Source of the DNA: Solibacillus silvestris_B
Lineage (GTDB): Bacteria > Bacillota > Bacilli > Bacillales_A > Planococcaceae
Assembly (NCBI RefSeq): GCF_051967575.1
Contig: NZ_JBQCJW010000031.1
Location: 1-43,829, forward strand
DNA: 43,829 nt
Reading direction: 5' to 3'
The translations under genes were made by a program, and so were the position numbers. Positions within the stretch are counted from its first letter, which is position 1; each line of letters begins with the position of its first letter. The notes beneath the pieces were generated by a model. It made no database searches. It had not been told where the DNA came from and worked only from the letters and a program-made list of their open reading frames with translations. Positions 17,430 through 25,469 of this stretch are shown piece by piece.

Positions 17430-17665
17430 TAATTCCGCAGAGAACACTCACCTCTATATAAGCGGGTGTTAAATGCTTGGTTTGTAATATTCGGCAGGCG
17501 TCTAAGCTCCTGCTGATTGAGAGAAGCCTCTGCCATATGCCCCAGATTTTTAAAGGATTGGCTATGGGTGGTCAGCCTAAAACCATCTTGTCCTGCGACA
17601 ACAGCTGATCGACCAGCGTCACATAAGCCCAAAATCAAAATCTGTACACAATTGCTTCGAGGCAT
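17430..17665 (-). ncRNA. Candidate structured RNA or leader upstream of dynA
   Basis: A GC-rich block in AT-rich surroundings. On the minus strand it folds into successive helices: GGCTTATG/CATAGCC enclosing a bulged GGTC-CAGC/GCTGACC helix and a TTGTC-GCAG-GACAA hairpin; then GGCA(GA)GGC with GCCTGCC; then AACAC/GTGTT. A TTGTGA–17–TATATC promoter fits ahead of it at about 17671-17699. A 78-codon frame crosses it but has no ribosome binding site and looks like read-through of RNA. No terminator separates it from dynA, so it could be a dynA leader, a processed RNA, or a remnant of a mobile-element RNA. It matched no family I can recall (not 6S, tmRNA, T-box, or SRP). Confidence 0.4.
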
Positions 17666-17845
17666 AATTGATATATGATTGTCTCAAATTCGTCACAATT
17701 CTATAGTATCATGATTAGTTAAGAAAATCGGCTAGTATTTCTTAAAAATTATTGTTTTTATTGTTTTTCTTAAGCATTTTAACGGTTTTTATATGTTTCA
17801 TTTTGCAAATTGCTATTTTCAGATAATTGCATAATCGATATTCCC

Positions 17846-17886
17846 GAAAAAAATCGTGAAGCTCTTTTTATTAAGAGCTTCACGAT
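17846..17886 (-). terminator. Terminator of the small Fur-controlled transcript
   Basis: ATCGTGAAGCTCTT (17853-17866) pairs perfectly with AAGAGCTTCACGAT (17873-17886), 6-base loop, followed on the minus strand by seven T. It ends a transcript of about 200 bases that starts near 18050 and contains one 26-codon frame. Confidence 0.9.
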
Positions 17887-17934
17887 GGAAATTTAATATT
17901 AGTCAAGCAAAGTCGAATAAATTGTACAGTGTCA

Positions 17935-18015
17935 TTATTTGGCCGCATTTTTCAATACATAGTTTCCAATAGCTAAATACACGATAACCGTTGCCCCAAT
18001 AAACGTATAAAGCAT
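17935..18015 (-). CDS. 26-residue hydrophobic peptide under a Fur-type promoter
   Basis: Starts at ATG (18013-18015) with purine-rich AGGGGCGGTGTGTGAA before it, ends at TAA (17935-17937). The peptide begins MLYTFIGATVIVYLAIGN and ends with the basic tail YVLKNAAK: a single membrane helix with a short positive C-terminus. It is the only frame in a compact transcript bounded by a good promoter with a near-perfect Fur box and a strong terminator, which is why I believe it is real although too short for routine calling. I do not recognise a family. It might be a small membrane regulator of iron-sparing responses, or the transcript may act as an RNA; both are inference. Confidence 0.55.
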   Translation of the reverse strand: MLYTFIGATVIVYLAIGNYVLKNAAK

Positions 18016-18037
18016 TTCACACACCGCCCCTACATAC

Positions 18038-18086
18038 CGATAATAATTATCAATATCATTGTATATCACAGCCGATAAAGCGTCAA
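18038..18086 (-). promoter_or_regulatory. Sigma-A promoter with Fur box
   Basis: On the minus strand TTGACG (18081-18086), 17 bases, TACAAT (18058-18063). The region directly downstream (18039-18057) reads GATATTGATAATTATTATC, matching 17 of 19 positions of the Fur consensus (GATAAT GATAAT C ATTATC) and covering the expected start of transcription. It is therefore a promoter that should be repressed when iron is sufficient. It drives the 26-residue peptide gene. Confidence 0.75.
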
Positions 18087-18156
18087 GCATGCCAAGAAAA
18101 GGAAAACTTATTCTAAAAAAACATAGATGTATACTGAAAAAAGCAAATAGGCCATT

Positions 18157-18185
18157 TTGAGCATCCTTGACTTTTACACTATACA
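18157..18185 (+). promoter_or_regulatory. Promoter of the CheX-like gene
   Basis: TTGAGC (18157-18162), 17-base spacer, TATACA (18180-18185), about 55 bases before the TTG start at 18241. It looks like a sigma-A site. No sigma-D motility promoter was seen. Confidence 0.5.
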
Positions 18186-18240
18186 GATACTAAAGTAACA
18201 TGTTAATATGTAATAAAAGTCCGGGGAGGGTGAGTTTCAT

Positions 18241-18702
18241 TTGAGCACTTCAAAGCATATTCAAACTATTTTAAACGGTACAATTCATTCATTAAAATCT
18301 ATTTTACCTATGAATATAGATGTAAAATCTCCTGCAATAGCAAATGAGCCCTATGAACAAAAAGAAATGGGTGTGCTGATCGGTTTAGTCGGTGATTTAA
18401 AGGGGCGTATTATCATTGATGGCACACCGGAAATTTTCGGTGCGATTGGCTCTGCAATGTTCGGAATGCCTTTGGAAGGTCCTATGCTTGAATCATTTAC
18501 AGGCGAACTCGGCAATATGATCGCAGGCAATCTATGTACATATACTGGACAATATGATTTGGAGCTGGATATTACACCGCCTACAGTAATGGTAGGACAT
18601 ACAAAGTTATATGGTTTCCAGCAAGCATTTAAAATCCCCGCAACATTGGAAGGCGCGGGAGATATTATTATCCTTTATACAATTGATGATGATGAAGAGT
18701 AA
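18241..18702 (+). CDS. CheX-like chemotaxis phosphatase-fold protein
   Basis: 153 residues of the CheC/CheX/FliY fold. The phosphatase signature E-x-x-N is E89-L-G-N92 in SFTGELGNMIAGNL. The central GVLIGLVGDLKGRIIIDG strand pair and the C-terminal beta-strand ILYTIDD are as in CheX. CheX/CheC dephosphorylate the response regulator CheY-P, or act on other receiver domains. There is one helix-signature copy, as in CheX (CheC has two). It starts at TTG 18241 after GGGGAGGGTGAG; no better start is nearby. It lies alone, away from flagellar genes, so it may serve another two-component pathway. Terminator at 18710-18748. Confidence 0.85.
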   Translation: MSTSKHIQTILNGTIHSLKSILPMNIDVKSPAIANEPYEQKEMGVLIGLVGDLKGRIIIDGTPEIFGAIGSAMFGMPLEGPMLESFTGELGNMIAGNLCTYTGQYDLELDITPPTVMVGHTKLYGFQQAFKIPATLEGAGDIIILYTIDDDEE

Positions 18703-18709
18703 AATTATA

Positions 18710-18748
18710 ATACCTATCCGCTGTACGAAAAGTGGATAGGTATTTTTT
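18710..18748 (+). terminator. Terminator of the CheX-like gene
   Basis: ATACCTATCC (18710-18719) pairs with GGATAGGTAT (18734-18743), then T6. It overlaps the 3' end of the convergent membrane-protein gene (stop 18747-18749). The U-tract is on the plus strand. Confidence 0.8.
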
Positions 18749-19661
18749 ATAGAAATAAAACAAGGATAAAAAGATTTGCCAATAATGCTGACCGTATATA
18801 ATTTTTCCAGTTTGGCTGTTGTTTTTTTATAACAATATACAAATATTCCTGCAAAGTCATAAAAAAGGTGATAACTAAAAACATATACAGCAAATGATTT
18901 ACACCAAGAAAATCAGTCATTTTAAATACAATAAAATACGCAAGGCCTAAGCAACTCAAATTAATGACTGGTGAATTTTTATGTTTGGAAACATGCTTTT
19001 TGCTATATTTAATCGCTTCATAAATAATCAATAAAAAAAGTAATGTTAGAAGGACAAGTTTCCATGCCGGGAAATCATTTTTTTCCATATAAATATGCAT
19101 CCAATGTAAATTAAATTGCTTTAAGTTTTCTTCCGGTAGCTCAATTTGCATCATTGTATTCGGATTGACGAAGAAAGATTGCCCATTATCATAAATTTCT
19201 TTTAAGTACACTTTTTCGCCATTGCTCAATTGAAATAAATAATCAGTCGAACTTTCATAATTCGTCAAATGTCCGTCGAATGGTTTCACTTCAGCATTTT
19301 CAAAGAGCAATTCAAATTCCCTCAATATCGATTGATCAGCAGTAAATATTTTCCCACTATAAAACGGTGAAGTTAAATCATAAATCCGTTCTGGACGTTT
19401 TGTGTAGAGATAAGACGCTTCTGTTAACTCCCCAAGCTCAAAATTCGTTTGTACTTGGGACTGAATCGGTTTTGGCGATTGCCCGAGTGTTTGGAATAAT
19501 ACAAATAGTAGTATTGCAAAAAGCCCGAGTGTTGCGCTATATTTGAGTTTTTGCTTTTTAATTTGTCTTTTATTTTTCAGTCTTAATTGTTGAAGTTGGG
19601 CATGTCTCGTTTTTTCATCAAAAGTTTTCCGCTCCATTAATTTTAATTTTGTTTCAAGCAT
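18747..19661 (-). CDS. Membrane protein partner of the ECF sigma factor (putative anti-sigma)
   Basis: 304 residues. A basic cytoplasmic N-terminus of ~42 residues rich in K/R/Q precedes a membrane helix (~43-60), then an extracytoplasmic domain (~62-200) with FELGELTEASYLYT and NGEKVYLKEIYDNG strands, and four more helices (~201-219, 231-250, 256-276, 285-304). The gene overlaps the upstream sigma gene by 8 bases, the usual arrangement for a sigma/anti-sigma pair. I do not recognise a zinc-finger anti-sigma HxxxCxxC motif, and five helices are many for an anti-sigma factor, so the role is inferred from position only. Family unknown. Confidence 0.6.
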   Translation of the reverse strand: MLETKLKLMERKTFDEKTRHAQLQQLRLKNKRQIKKQKLKYSATLGLFAILLFVLFQTLGQSPKPIQSQVQTNFELGELTEASYLYTKRPERIYDLTSPFYSGKIFTADQSILREFELLFENAEVKPFDGHLTNYESSTDYLFQLSNGEKVYLKEIYDNGQSFFVNPNTMMQIELPEENLKQFNLHWMHIYMEKNDFPAWKLVLLTLLFLLIIYEAIKYSKKHVSKHKNSPVINLSCLGLAYFIVFKMTDFLGVNHLLYMFLVITFFMTLQEYLYIVIKKQQPNWKNYIRSALLANLFILVLFL

Positions 19662-20151
19662 CTCTCTCCCCTCCTAACAGCTCATTCATTTTTCTCATGC
19701 CGCGCTCTGTTGAATTTTTAACTTTTGCCTCTGTCCATCCTAAAATTTGCGCGCTTTCTTTAATGGAAAACTGTTCAATTTTACGCAGTACGATTGCTTC
19801 ACGATAATTGTGCGGCAGTTTCCCCAATGCTTCATACAGTTCGAATTGTTCAGTTTTTGCATGGAGCCATCGTTCTGGTGAATATGTATAATCTATTTGC
19901 TCATGTTCTTTTAGTAAAGGGATGAATTTTAATAGTTTTTTACGTCGGAAATGGTCATAAACGAGATTGCGCGCAATTTTTGTGAGCCATGTCCTTTCGC
20001 TTGCTTGGCCGCGAAATTGCGATAGGCTATTCATTGCTTTCATAAACGTTTCCTGTGTCAAATCTTTCGCTAACTCCTCGTCTCCCACTAAAAAATAAAT
20101 GAACTGATAAATATTTTCACTGTATAAGATGTATATTCGTTCAATTGGCAA
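19654..20151 (-). CDS. ECF-subfamily RNA polymerase sigma factor
   Basis: 165 residues starting at TTG 20149-20151, because AAGGAGGTGG stands 9-11 bases before it; the frame extends 18 codons further but without such a site. Region 2: YSENIYQFIYFLVGDEELAKDLTQETFMKA…RTWLTKIARNLVYDHFRRKK. Region 4: LPHNYREAIVLRKIEQFSIKESAQILGWTEAKVKNSTERGMRK. Both fit sigma-70 region 2/region 4 of ECF factors similar to B. subtilis SigX/SigW-type. It directs RNA polymerase to envelope-stress genes in the family. It is coupled with a membrane protein downstream. I could not identify a self-recognised promoter upstream. Confidence 0.93.
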   Translation of the reverse strand: MPIERIYILYSENIYQFIYFLVGDEELAKDLTQETFMKAMNSLSQFRGQASERTWLTKIARNLVYDHFRRKKLLKFIPLLKEHEQIDYTYSPERWLHAKTEQFELYEALGKLPHNYREAIVLRKIEQFSIKESAQILGWTEAKVKNSTERGMRKMNELLGGERDA

Positions 20152-20248
20152 TGCGTTTTCCACCTCCTTATCACTATAGACGGACGATTTTTGCTTTTGC
20201 CTCACTTTATTTTAAAAAAAGTTTGAACCCCCGGCCTCCCAAACGGCT

Positions 20249-20277
20249 AAAAAACCCGTTCGAACATTCGAACGGGT
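20249..20277 (-). terminator. Terminator of the ypvA gene
   Basis: ACCCGTTCGAA (20254-20264) and TTCGAACGGGT (20267-20277) are perfect inverted copies with a two-base centre, and six T follow on the minus strand. It stands just after the helicase stop (20286-20288). Confidence 0.85.
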
Positions 20278-20285
20278 GACATAGC

Positions 20286-22187
20286 TTATTGTGGATCTAC
20301 TGCTAAAATGTCGACAAAGCTTTGTTTTACGTTTGCCTCTTCGTCATTTAATAATATATGGATGTCGCCATGGTCATTTGATGTACGTATTAAACGGCCC
20401 ATTCCTTGCTGAAGACGAAGCTGCATAAATGGCAGCTCCACTTCCTCGAATGCATTTTGTGCAAAAGAGCGTTTCGCATCGAATAATGGATCATGCGGCG
20501 GGAATGGCAAGTCGAAAATAATGACACGCGTTAACGCCTCTTCCGGCAAATCCAGTCCTTCCCACAAGTGGTATGAGCATAATGTTTGGATATCGCCGCT
20601 TTGGAAATCACGGACAATTGCCGATAGCTCGCGGTCTCCTTCAAACGACACATTTAAGCGCACCATTAAACTCAAGTTTGATTTAAATTGATTCATCGCT
20701 TGCTTGGATTTAAATAAGATTAATGTTTTCTTTTCATCTTTTAATAGCTGCTCTACTTTCGCTACTTTTTCAGTTTGCGAAAGTTCATGCAAGTAGATTT
20801 TCATTACTTCTTCATAATCAAACGGCGATGGCACACTAAAGCTTTGATATTTTTCAATGCCTAAGCTTGAAGCAATATAGCTGAAGTCTTTATTCACCGA
20901 TAAAGTTGCGGATGAAAATACAATCGGCATTTTTTTCGAGAATAATGTTTCAGAAAGGACATCTGTAATAAGGCGCGGCATAATAACCAATGTTTCTTCC
21001 CCATCTGTATCCTCCAGCCAATCAACCGCATCGCCCTGGGCAACAAAAATCCGGATTGCCGCAGCATAATGCTCCAAAAATTCCTCTGCCATATTCAGCT
21101 CATATTCCGGAATCATGTAGAGCTCTGATTCAAATACAAATTCTTCCAGCAATTGTTCCACATCCGCAATGACACGCTCGCCCAATTTAATAAGGCGCCC
21201 GGATTTGTCAATGCGTTTCCGGTCTTCTTCCGACACTACGACATCCTCGCGCAGCTGGTCAAAAAATAGTTCGTGGTGGTCTTGTAGATGCTCCATCGCA
21301 TATAATGTGCGCTCACGAACACCGTCAACCATTAAACGCTCCAATAATTCAACGATTGTGTATGCCTGCACTTTATATGTCAAAGCTTTTTGCGCCGCAT
21401 ATTCCAATAAATGCCCTTCATCGAGCACAATCATAGAAACTTCCGGCAATAACGGCAGCTGTCCTTCACGCTCGCGGGATTCCTTTGTCGCCAAATGCTC
21501 CATTAAAAAATCTTGCGAACAAATAATCAAGTCCGTTGATTTACGATAATGCGCCCGGTGCAATGTTTGGCCACAGCGATTGCGCAAATCGCACACCGCA
21601 CATTGCATAATGGAATTATAATTCACTTTTTGCCAGTCTTCATCGCTCACCGCTGAATAATCCGAGCGCTCCCCGTACGGCTGCACTGCAATCATGCTGC
21701 CTTGAGCGTATACGCCATCGGGAATAGAAAACGCAACATCGTCAATCCATTCTTCCGTTTCTGTTTTTTCGGCTTCTTCAAAACGTTTTAAGCATAAATA
21801 TTGGTCACGTGATTTTGCTAAACGGACATCAATATCCAATCCTAATATCTCACGCAGTTTATGGATATCACCGCCCTCTTTTACGAGCTGGTCGATCAAT
21901 GTTTCGTCTGCACAGGCGATTAATGCCGGTTTGCCTGTATAGCGTGCGTACGATACTGCCGGTAATAAATAGGCAATCGTTTTTCCCGTACCTACCCCTG
22001 CTTCAGCGAATAATACATTTTTTTCTTTTAATGCTTGTTCTATTTGGTAAGCCATGAAAATTTGCTCATCACGGTATTCAAAGCCTCGTTCTGGTAATTC
22101 GTCATACAGGACATCGCCTAGCCAATCTCCTAATGAGTCGAAAAAAGTTTTCTCCCTTGATAATTCAAAAGGCAAAGATTTTCTCAA
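20286..22187 (-). CDS. ypvA: DinG/XPD-family DNA helicase with iron-sulfur cysteines (YpvA)
   Basis: 633 residues from TTG 22185-22187, chosen since AGGGGGAG stands eight bases ahead and the following LPFELSREKTFFDSLGDWLGDV matches the start region of B. subtilis YpvA; 37 upstream codons are discounted. Walker A AEAGVGTGKTIAYLLP (~80), a DEGH box (MIVLDEGHLLEYA) in place of DEAH, and motif VI QGMGRLIR near the end. Four cysteines (YLCLKR, QCAVC, RNRCGQ) fit a 4Fe-4S domain as in XPD and DinG. A 5'-3' helicase for R-loops or repair is a family expectation. A second DinG, with an exonuclease domain, is at 39213-41999. Confidence 0.9.
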   Translation of the reverse strand: MRKSLPFELSREKTFFDSLGDWLGDVLYDELPERGFEYRDEQIFMAYQIEQALKEKNVLFAEAGVGTGKTIAYLLPAVSYARYTGKPALIACADETLIDQLVKEGGDIHKLREILGLDIDVRLAKSRDQYLCLKRFEEAEKTETEEWIDDVAFSIPDGVYAQGSMIAVQPYGERSDYSAVSDEDWQKVNYNSIMQCAVCDLRNRCGQTLHRAHYRKSTDLIICSQDFLMEHLATKESREREGQLPLLPEVSMIVLDEGHLLEYAAQKALTYKVQAYTIVELLERLMVDGVRERTLYAMEHLQDHHELFFDQLREDVVVSEEDRKRIDKSGRLIKLGERVIADVEQLLEEFVFESELYMIPEYELNMAEEFLEHYAAAIRIFVAQGDAVDWLEDTDGEETLVIMPRLITDVLSETLFSKKMPIVFSSATLSVNKDFSYIASSLGIEKYQSFSVPSPFDYEEVMKIYLHELSQTEKVAKVEQLLKDEKKTLILFKSKQAMNQFKSNLSLMVRLNVSFEGDRELSAIVRDFQSGDIQTLCSYHLWEGLDLPEEALTRVIIFDLPFPPHDPLFDAKRSFAQNAFEEVELPFMQLRLQQGMGRLIRTSNDHGDIHILLNDEEANVKQSFVDILAVDPQ

Positions 22188-22331
22188 ATGGATGCTCCCC
22201 CTCAATATGAAGCGGAAGGAACGCTCACCCATTCCTTCCGCAAATACTCTCAATATAATTAGAGTCGATAAAAAAATTCCGTACTTATCATTATACAACG
22301 AAATATAAAAAAAATCCTACTGTTAAGCATT

Positions 22332-22365
22332 AAAAAAACTACATTAGTTTATGACCAATGTAGTT
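22332..22365 (-). terminator. Terminator of the GGDEF/EAL–rlmL unit
   Basis: AACTACATT (22337-22345) pairs with AATGTAGTT (22357-22365) with an 11-base loop, and seven T follow on the minus strand. It sits seven bases after the methyltransferase stop. Confidence 0.8.
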
Positions 22366-22371
22366 GTCCTA

Positions 22372-23511
22372 TTAGTTTTCACGCTTCGATTTTTGGCCCC
22401 AATATTGGTAAAAATCAGTGCGAATAAAGCCATTGAATAATTTACGCTTTTTCGTCGCCTTTTTGCCGTAATGCACTTCCAAGTCTTCCATTGATGATAG
22501 CATATATACAGACCATGTAGGATAATTTTGCATTACTTGACCGAATTGACGCAGCATTTTTTCGATTTCCTCAACTTCGCCGATACGCTCTCCGTATGGC
22601 GGGTTTGTCACGATAACACCATCTGTCAGCTTCGTCGTAAAATCGGTTGCTTGCATTTGCTTGAATGTCAGCAAATCGCCGAACCCAGCTTCCAGCGCAT
22701 TTTCTTGGGCGATTGCTACCATGCGGTGATCGATATCAGAACCGATAATCGTTAATTCCTGATCATAATTCGCCAAAGAATCCGCTTCGTCGCGCGCCTT
22801 ATCCCAAATGTCCTGCTTCATCCAAGGCCATGATTCGGAAATAAATTCGCGATTGTAGCCTGGTGCGATATTTTGTCCAATCATCGCCGCTTCTAAAGCG
22901 ATTGTCCCCGAGCCGCAAAACGGATCTACGAACGGGCGGCTTGGCGACCATTTTGAAATTTTAACTAATGCGGCAGCTAGTGTTTCCTTTAAAGGCGCTT
23001 CACCTTGTGTCGTCCGGTAACCGCGTTTATGCAAGCCGACACCCGATGTATCAATCGTCAATGTCGCCACATCTTTTAAAATCGATATTTCAATTTTAAA
23101 TGTCGGGCCGGATTCATCTAAAAACCCTAAACGTTTATATGCGGCTTTCATGCGTTCCACAATCGCTTTTTTCGTGATTGCCTGACAATCCGGCACACTG
23201 AATAATTTAGATTTTACAGATTTGCCCGAAACAGGAAAATTTGCATCAACCGGCAAATATTTTTCCCACTGAACAGCTTTAACCCCTTCAAATAATTGGT
23301 CAAATGTTTTTGCCGGGAATTCCGCTACGACGATTTTTACGCGGTCTGCTACACGCAGCCATAAATTCGTGCGTGCAATCGCCATTTCGTCCCCTTCAAA
23401 ATACACTTTGCCGTTATCGACACGCGTTTCGTATCCTAACTCGCGCACTTCGTCTGCCACGATTGCTTCTAAGCCCATCGCCGCAGTTGCGACTAATTTA
23501 AATTTTGTCAT
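22372..23511 (-). CDS. ypsC: 23S rRNA (guanine-N2) methyltransferase, RlmL/YpsC family
   Basis: 379 residues, close to B. subtilis YpsC. An N-terminal THUMP-like RNA-binding part (~1-155: LVATAAMGLEAIVADEVREL) is followed by a class I methyltransferase domain with the SAM site DPFCGSGTIALEAA (~190-203) and the catalytic NPPYGER motif. It methylates a guanine N2 in 23S rRNA in the RlmL/RlmKL group. The start was moved 17 codons in to ATG 23509-23511, since AAGGAAGGA stands nine bases ahead. It starts four bases after the stop of the GGDEF/EAL gene, so it is co-transcribed. Note that the B. subtilis arrangement rnpB–ypsC lacks this insert. Confidence 0.9.
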   Translation of the reverse strand: MTKFKLVATAAMGLEAIVADEVRELGYETRVDNGKVYFEGDEMAIARTNLWLRVADRVKIVVAEFPAKTFDQLFEGVKAVQWEKYLPVDANFPVSGKSVKSKLFSVPDCQAITKKAIVERMKAAYKRLGFLDESGPTFKIEISILKDVATLTIDTSGVGLHKRGYRTTQGEAPLKETLAAALVKISKWSPSRPFVDPFCGSGTIALEAAMIGQNIAPGYNREFISESWPWMKQDIWDKARDEADSLANYDQELTIIGSDIDHRMVAIAQENALEAGFGDLLTFKQMQATDFTTKLTDGVIVTNPPYGERIGEVEEIEKMLRQFGQVMQNYPTWSVYMLSSMEDLEVHYGKKATKKRKLFNGFIRTDFYQYWGQKSKREN

Positions 23512-23515
23512 GCTT

Positions 23516-25264
23516 TTATATCCTTCCTTGATGCTCGACTTCCCAGAAATGTATGAAGTCAATTAATTCTTCCATCGGCAATGGCCTGCTGTAATAATAT
23601 CCCTGAATAAAATCACAGCCCATTGACTTTAGCAGCTCGACTTGTTGACTCGTTTCAACACCTTCCGCTACTACTTTCATTTGCAGGCGATGCGCCATTT
23701 GAATAATCGCATCGACAATCGCTTGTTTATCATCGAGCGAGCAAATATGTTGAATAAAGCTACGGTCAATTTTCAATACATCCAATGGGAACCGCACTAA
23801 ATAACTTAACGAAGAATACCCTGTCCCAAAATCGTCAATCGAAAGCTTGAAACCTAATTGTTTGAGTTTCACTAATTTACTGATTGTTTCTTGCGCGCTA
23901 TTCATAACTGTGCGCTCTGTCACTTCGATTTCAAAGCATTGGGCAGATGTATTATTTCTTTCCAGAATCGTTTGCACGGATTCCAAAAAGCTTTGCTGTT
24001 GAAAATGAATGCTCGATACATTTATGGCTATAGGCACTTTAGGATAACCTGCTGCAACTAGTTTATGATACCCTTCACACGCAAGCTCAAATATAATTTC
24101 GCTTAACGGGATTATTAAACCCGATTCCTCTGCATGATCGATAAATTCTGAAGGAGAGACAAAGCCTAGTTTTTCGCTATCCCAACGTACTAATGCCTCT
24201 ATGCCGACAATTTCGCTCTTTTGTGTACAGATTTTCGGCTGATATGCCAGCGTGAATTCACGGTTTTCAATCGCTTTGCGCAATTCGCTGTCCAATAATA
24301 AGACACGATTGGAATCTGTTTTCAATTCTTCAAAATAAAACGAAAAACAGTTGCGTCCATTTTCTTTTGAAAACGACATTGCCCGATCTGCGCGATTCAG
24401 CAGCTGCTCGGTTGTCGTACCGTCCTCCGGATAAATGCTGATCCCGATGCTCGTCGACACATAAATATCCTGATCGCGAATTTTAATCGGCTTCTCAAAA
24501 GCGCGAATGACTGTTTCCGCAAATTTCGCCGCTTCCCTCGGATGTTGAATATTCGCTAATGTAATGACAAATTCATCGCCGCCAAAGCGGGCTAAAATAT
24601 CTTTGTTTTTCAGCAGGCTTTTCACGCGCTTTGATACTTCCACAAGCAATTGATCCCCAATTGCATGTCCCAGTGTATCATTTACTTGCTTAAAGCGGTC
24701 CAAATCCATGAAGAAGACGGCATGCTGAATCGGCAGCTTTTTTTGCTCTGTCATTTCCAGCAGTACTTTCATGCGCTCGATAAAGGCGAAACGATTGCAA
24801 ACATCTGTCAATGAATCATGGAGCGCCCTTTTTTCCAGCTCATCCTCCACAATTTTCCGCTCGGATAAATCAGTGAATATTCCGCAGTAATTTGTCACTT
24901 CACCCGACTTATCTTTTATTTCTATTATTGTCAGCCATTCGGGGTATAATTCCCCCGTTTTGCGTCTGTTCCAAATTTCGCCTTGCCAAATTCCTTCTTT
25001 ATCAATTTGCTTCCACATATCGATATAAAAAGTTTTGTCATGCACACCGGATTGTAAAATGGATGGCTTTTCCCCCTGAACTTCCTCCAATTTAAAGCCA
25101 GTGACAAATTCAAACGCTACATTAATCGTTAAAATCTTTTTATGCCGATCTGTAATCATAATGCCTTCCGCAATATTTTCAAAAACTTTTTCGATTAATT
25201 CTTTTGGAAACTGTGACAATGTCAATTCTTGTACGATTGATAATTTCGGCATCGATTCGTTCAA
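23516..25264 (-). CDS. PAS-GGDEF-EAL protein (cyclic-di-GMP synthesis and breakdown)
   Basis: 582 residues. PAS sensor (~25-135: FENIAEGIMITDRHKKILTIN, WNRRKTGELYPEWLTI), GGDEF domain with GGDEF at 228-232, then EAL domain with E356-A-L. All the hallmark EAL residues are visible: NVSSIHF, FEIEVTERT, IDDFGTGYSSL, DVLKIDRSF and VAEGVET. Diguanylate cyclase catalytic residues are intact. The upstream inhibitory I-site RxxD is KNKD (219-222), so product inhibition may be weak. No membrane helix; cytosolic. TTG 25264 follows AAGGGTGA. Net activity cannot be predicted. It lies between rnpB and rlmL. Confidence 0.93.
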   Translation of the reverse strand: MNESMPKLSIVQELTLSQFPKELIEKVFENIAEGIMITDRHKKILTINVAFEFVTGFKLEEVQGEKPSILQSGVHDKTFYIDMWKQIDKEGIWQGEIWNRRKTGELYPEWLTIIEIKDKSGEVTNYCGIFTDLSERKIVEDELEKRALHDSLTDVCNRFAFIERMKVLLEMTEQKKLPIQHAVFFMDLDRFKQVNDTLGHAIGDQLLVEVSKRVKSLLKNKDILARFGGDEFVITLANIQHPREAAKFAETVIRAFEKPIKIRDQDIYVSTSIGISIYPEDGTTTEQLLNRADRAMSFSKENGRNCFSFYFEELKTDSNRVLLLDSELRKAIENREFTLAYQPKICTQKSEIVGIEALVRWDSEKLGFVSPSEFIDHAEESGLIIPLSEIIFELACEGYHKLVAAGYPKVPIAINVSSIHFQQQSFLESVQTILERNNTSAQCFEIEVTERTVMNSAQETISKLVKLKQLGFKLSIDDFGTGYSSLSYLVRFPLDVLKIDRSFIQHICSLDDKQAIVDAIIQMAHRLQMKVVAEGVETSQQVELLKSMGCDFIQGYYYSRPLPMEELIDFIHFWEVEHQGRI

Positions 25265-25423
25265 TACATATCACCCTTATTTTCTTATAGAACATTATTT
25301 AATTTTTCTTCTGCATTTTAATTTCCCGCTTTGCGGTGATTTGTTTTCTAATCAATGTTGTATTCCCTTAATTAAATAAGTTGAACCTGCATTTTCCGCA
25401 TTCCAACTATTTTATCTACTAAG

Positions 25424-25455
25424 AAAGGCTCTCCACTATACAATGGAGAGCCTTT
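25424..25455 (-). terminator. Terminator of rnpB
   Basis: AAAGGCTCTCCA (25424-25435) pairs with TGGAGAGCCTTT (25444-25455), loop 8. It starts 15 bases past the end of the RNase P RNA on the minus strand. The U-tract is short (TTTCTT). Confidence 0.75.
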
Positions 25456-25469
25456 TTACATGTTCAAAA

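Noticed and set aside
17429..17665. 78-codon minus-strand frame across the GC-rich block
   Set aside because: No ribosome binding site, and the stem-loop layout explains the base composition better than a protein.
20226..20249. GTTTG…CAAAC pairing and GC-rich run before the ECF sigma gene as an autoregulated ECF promoter
   Set aside because: No TGAAAC/TGTAAC -35 with a properly spaced CGTC-type -10 could be aligned; left unassigned.
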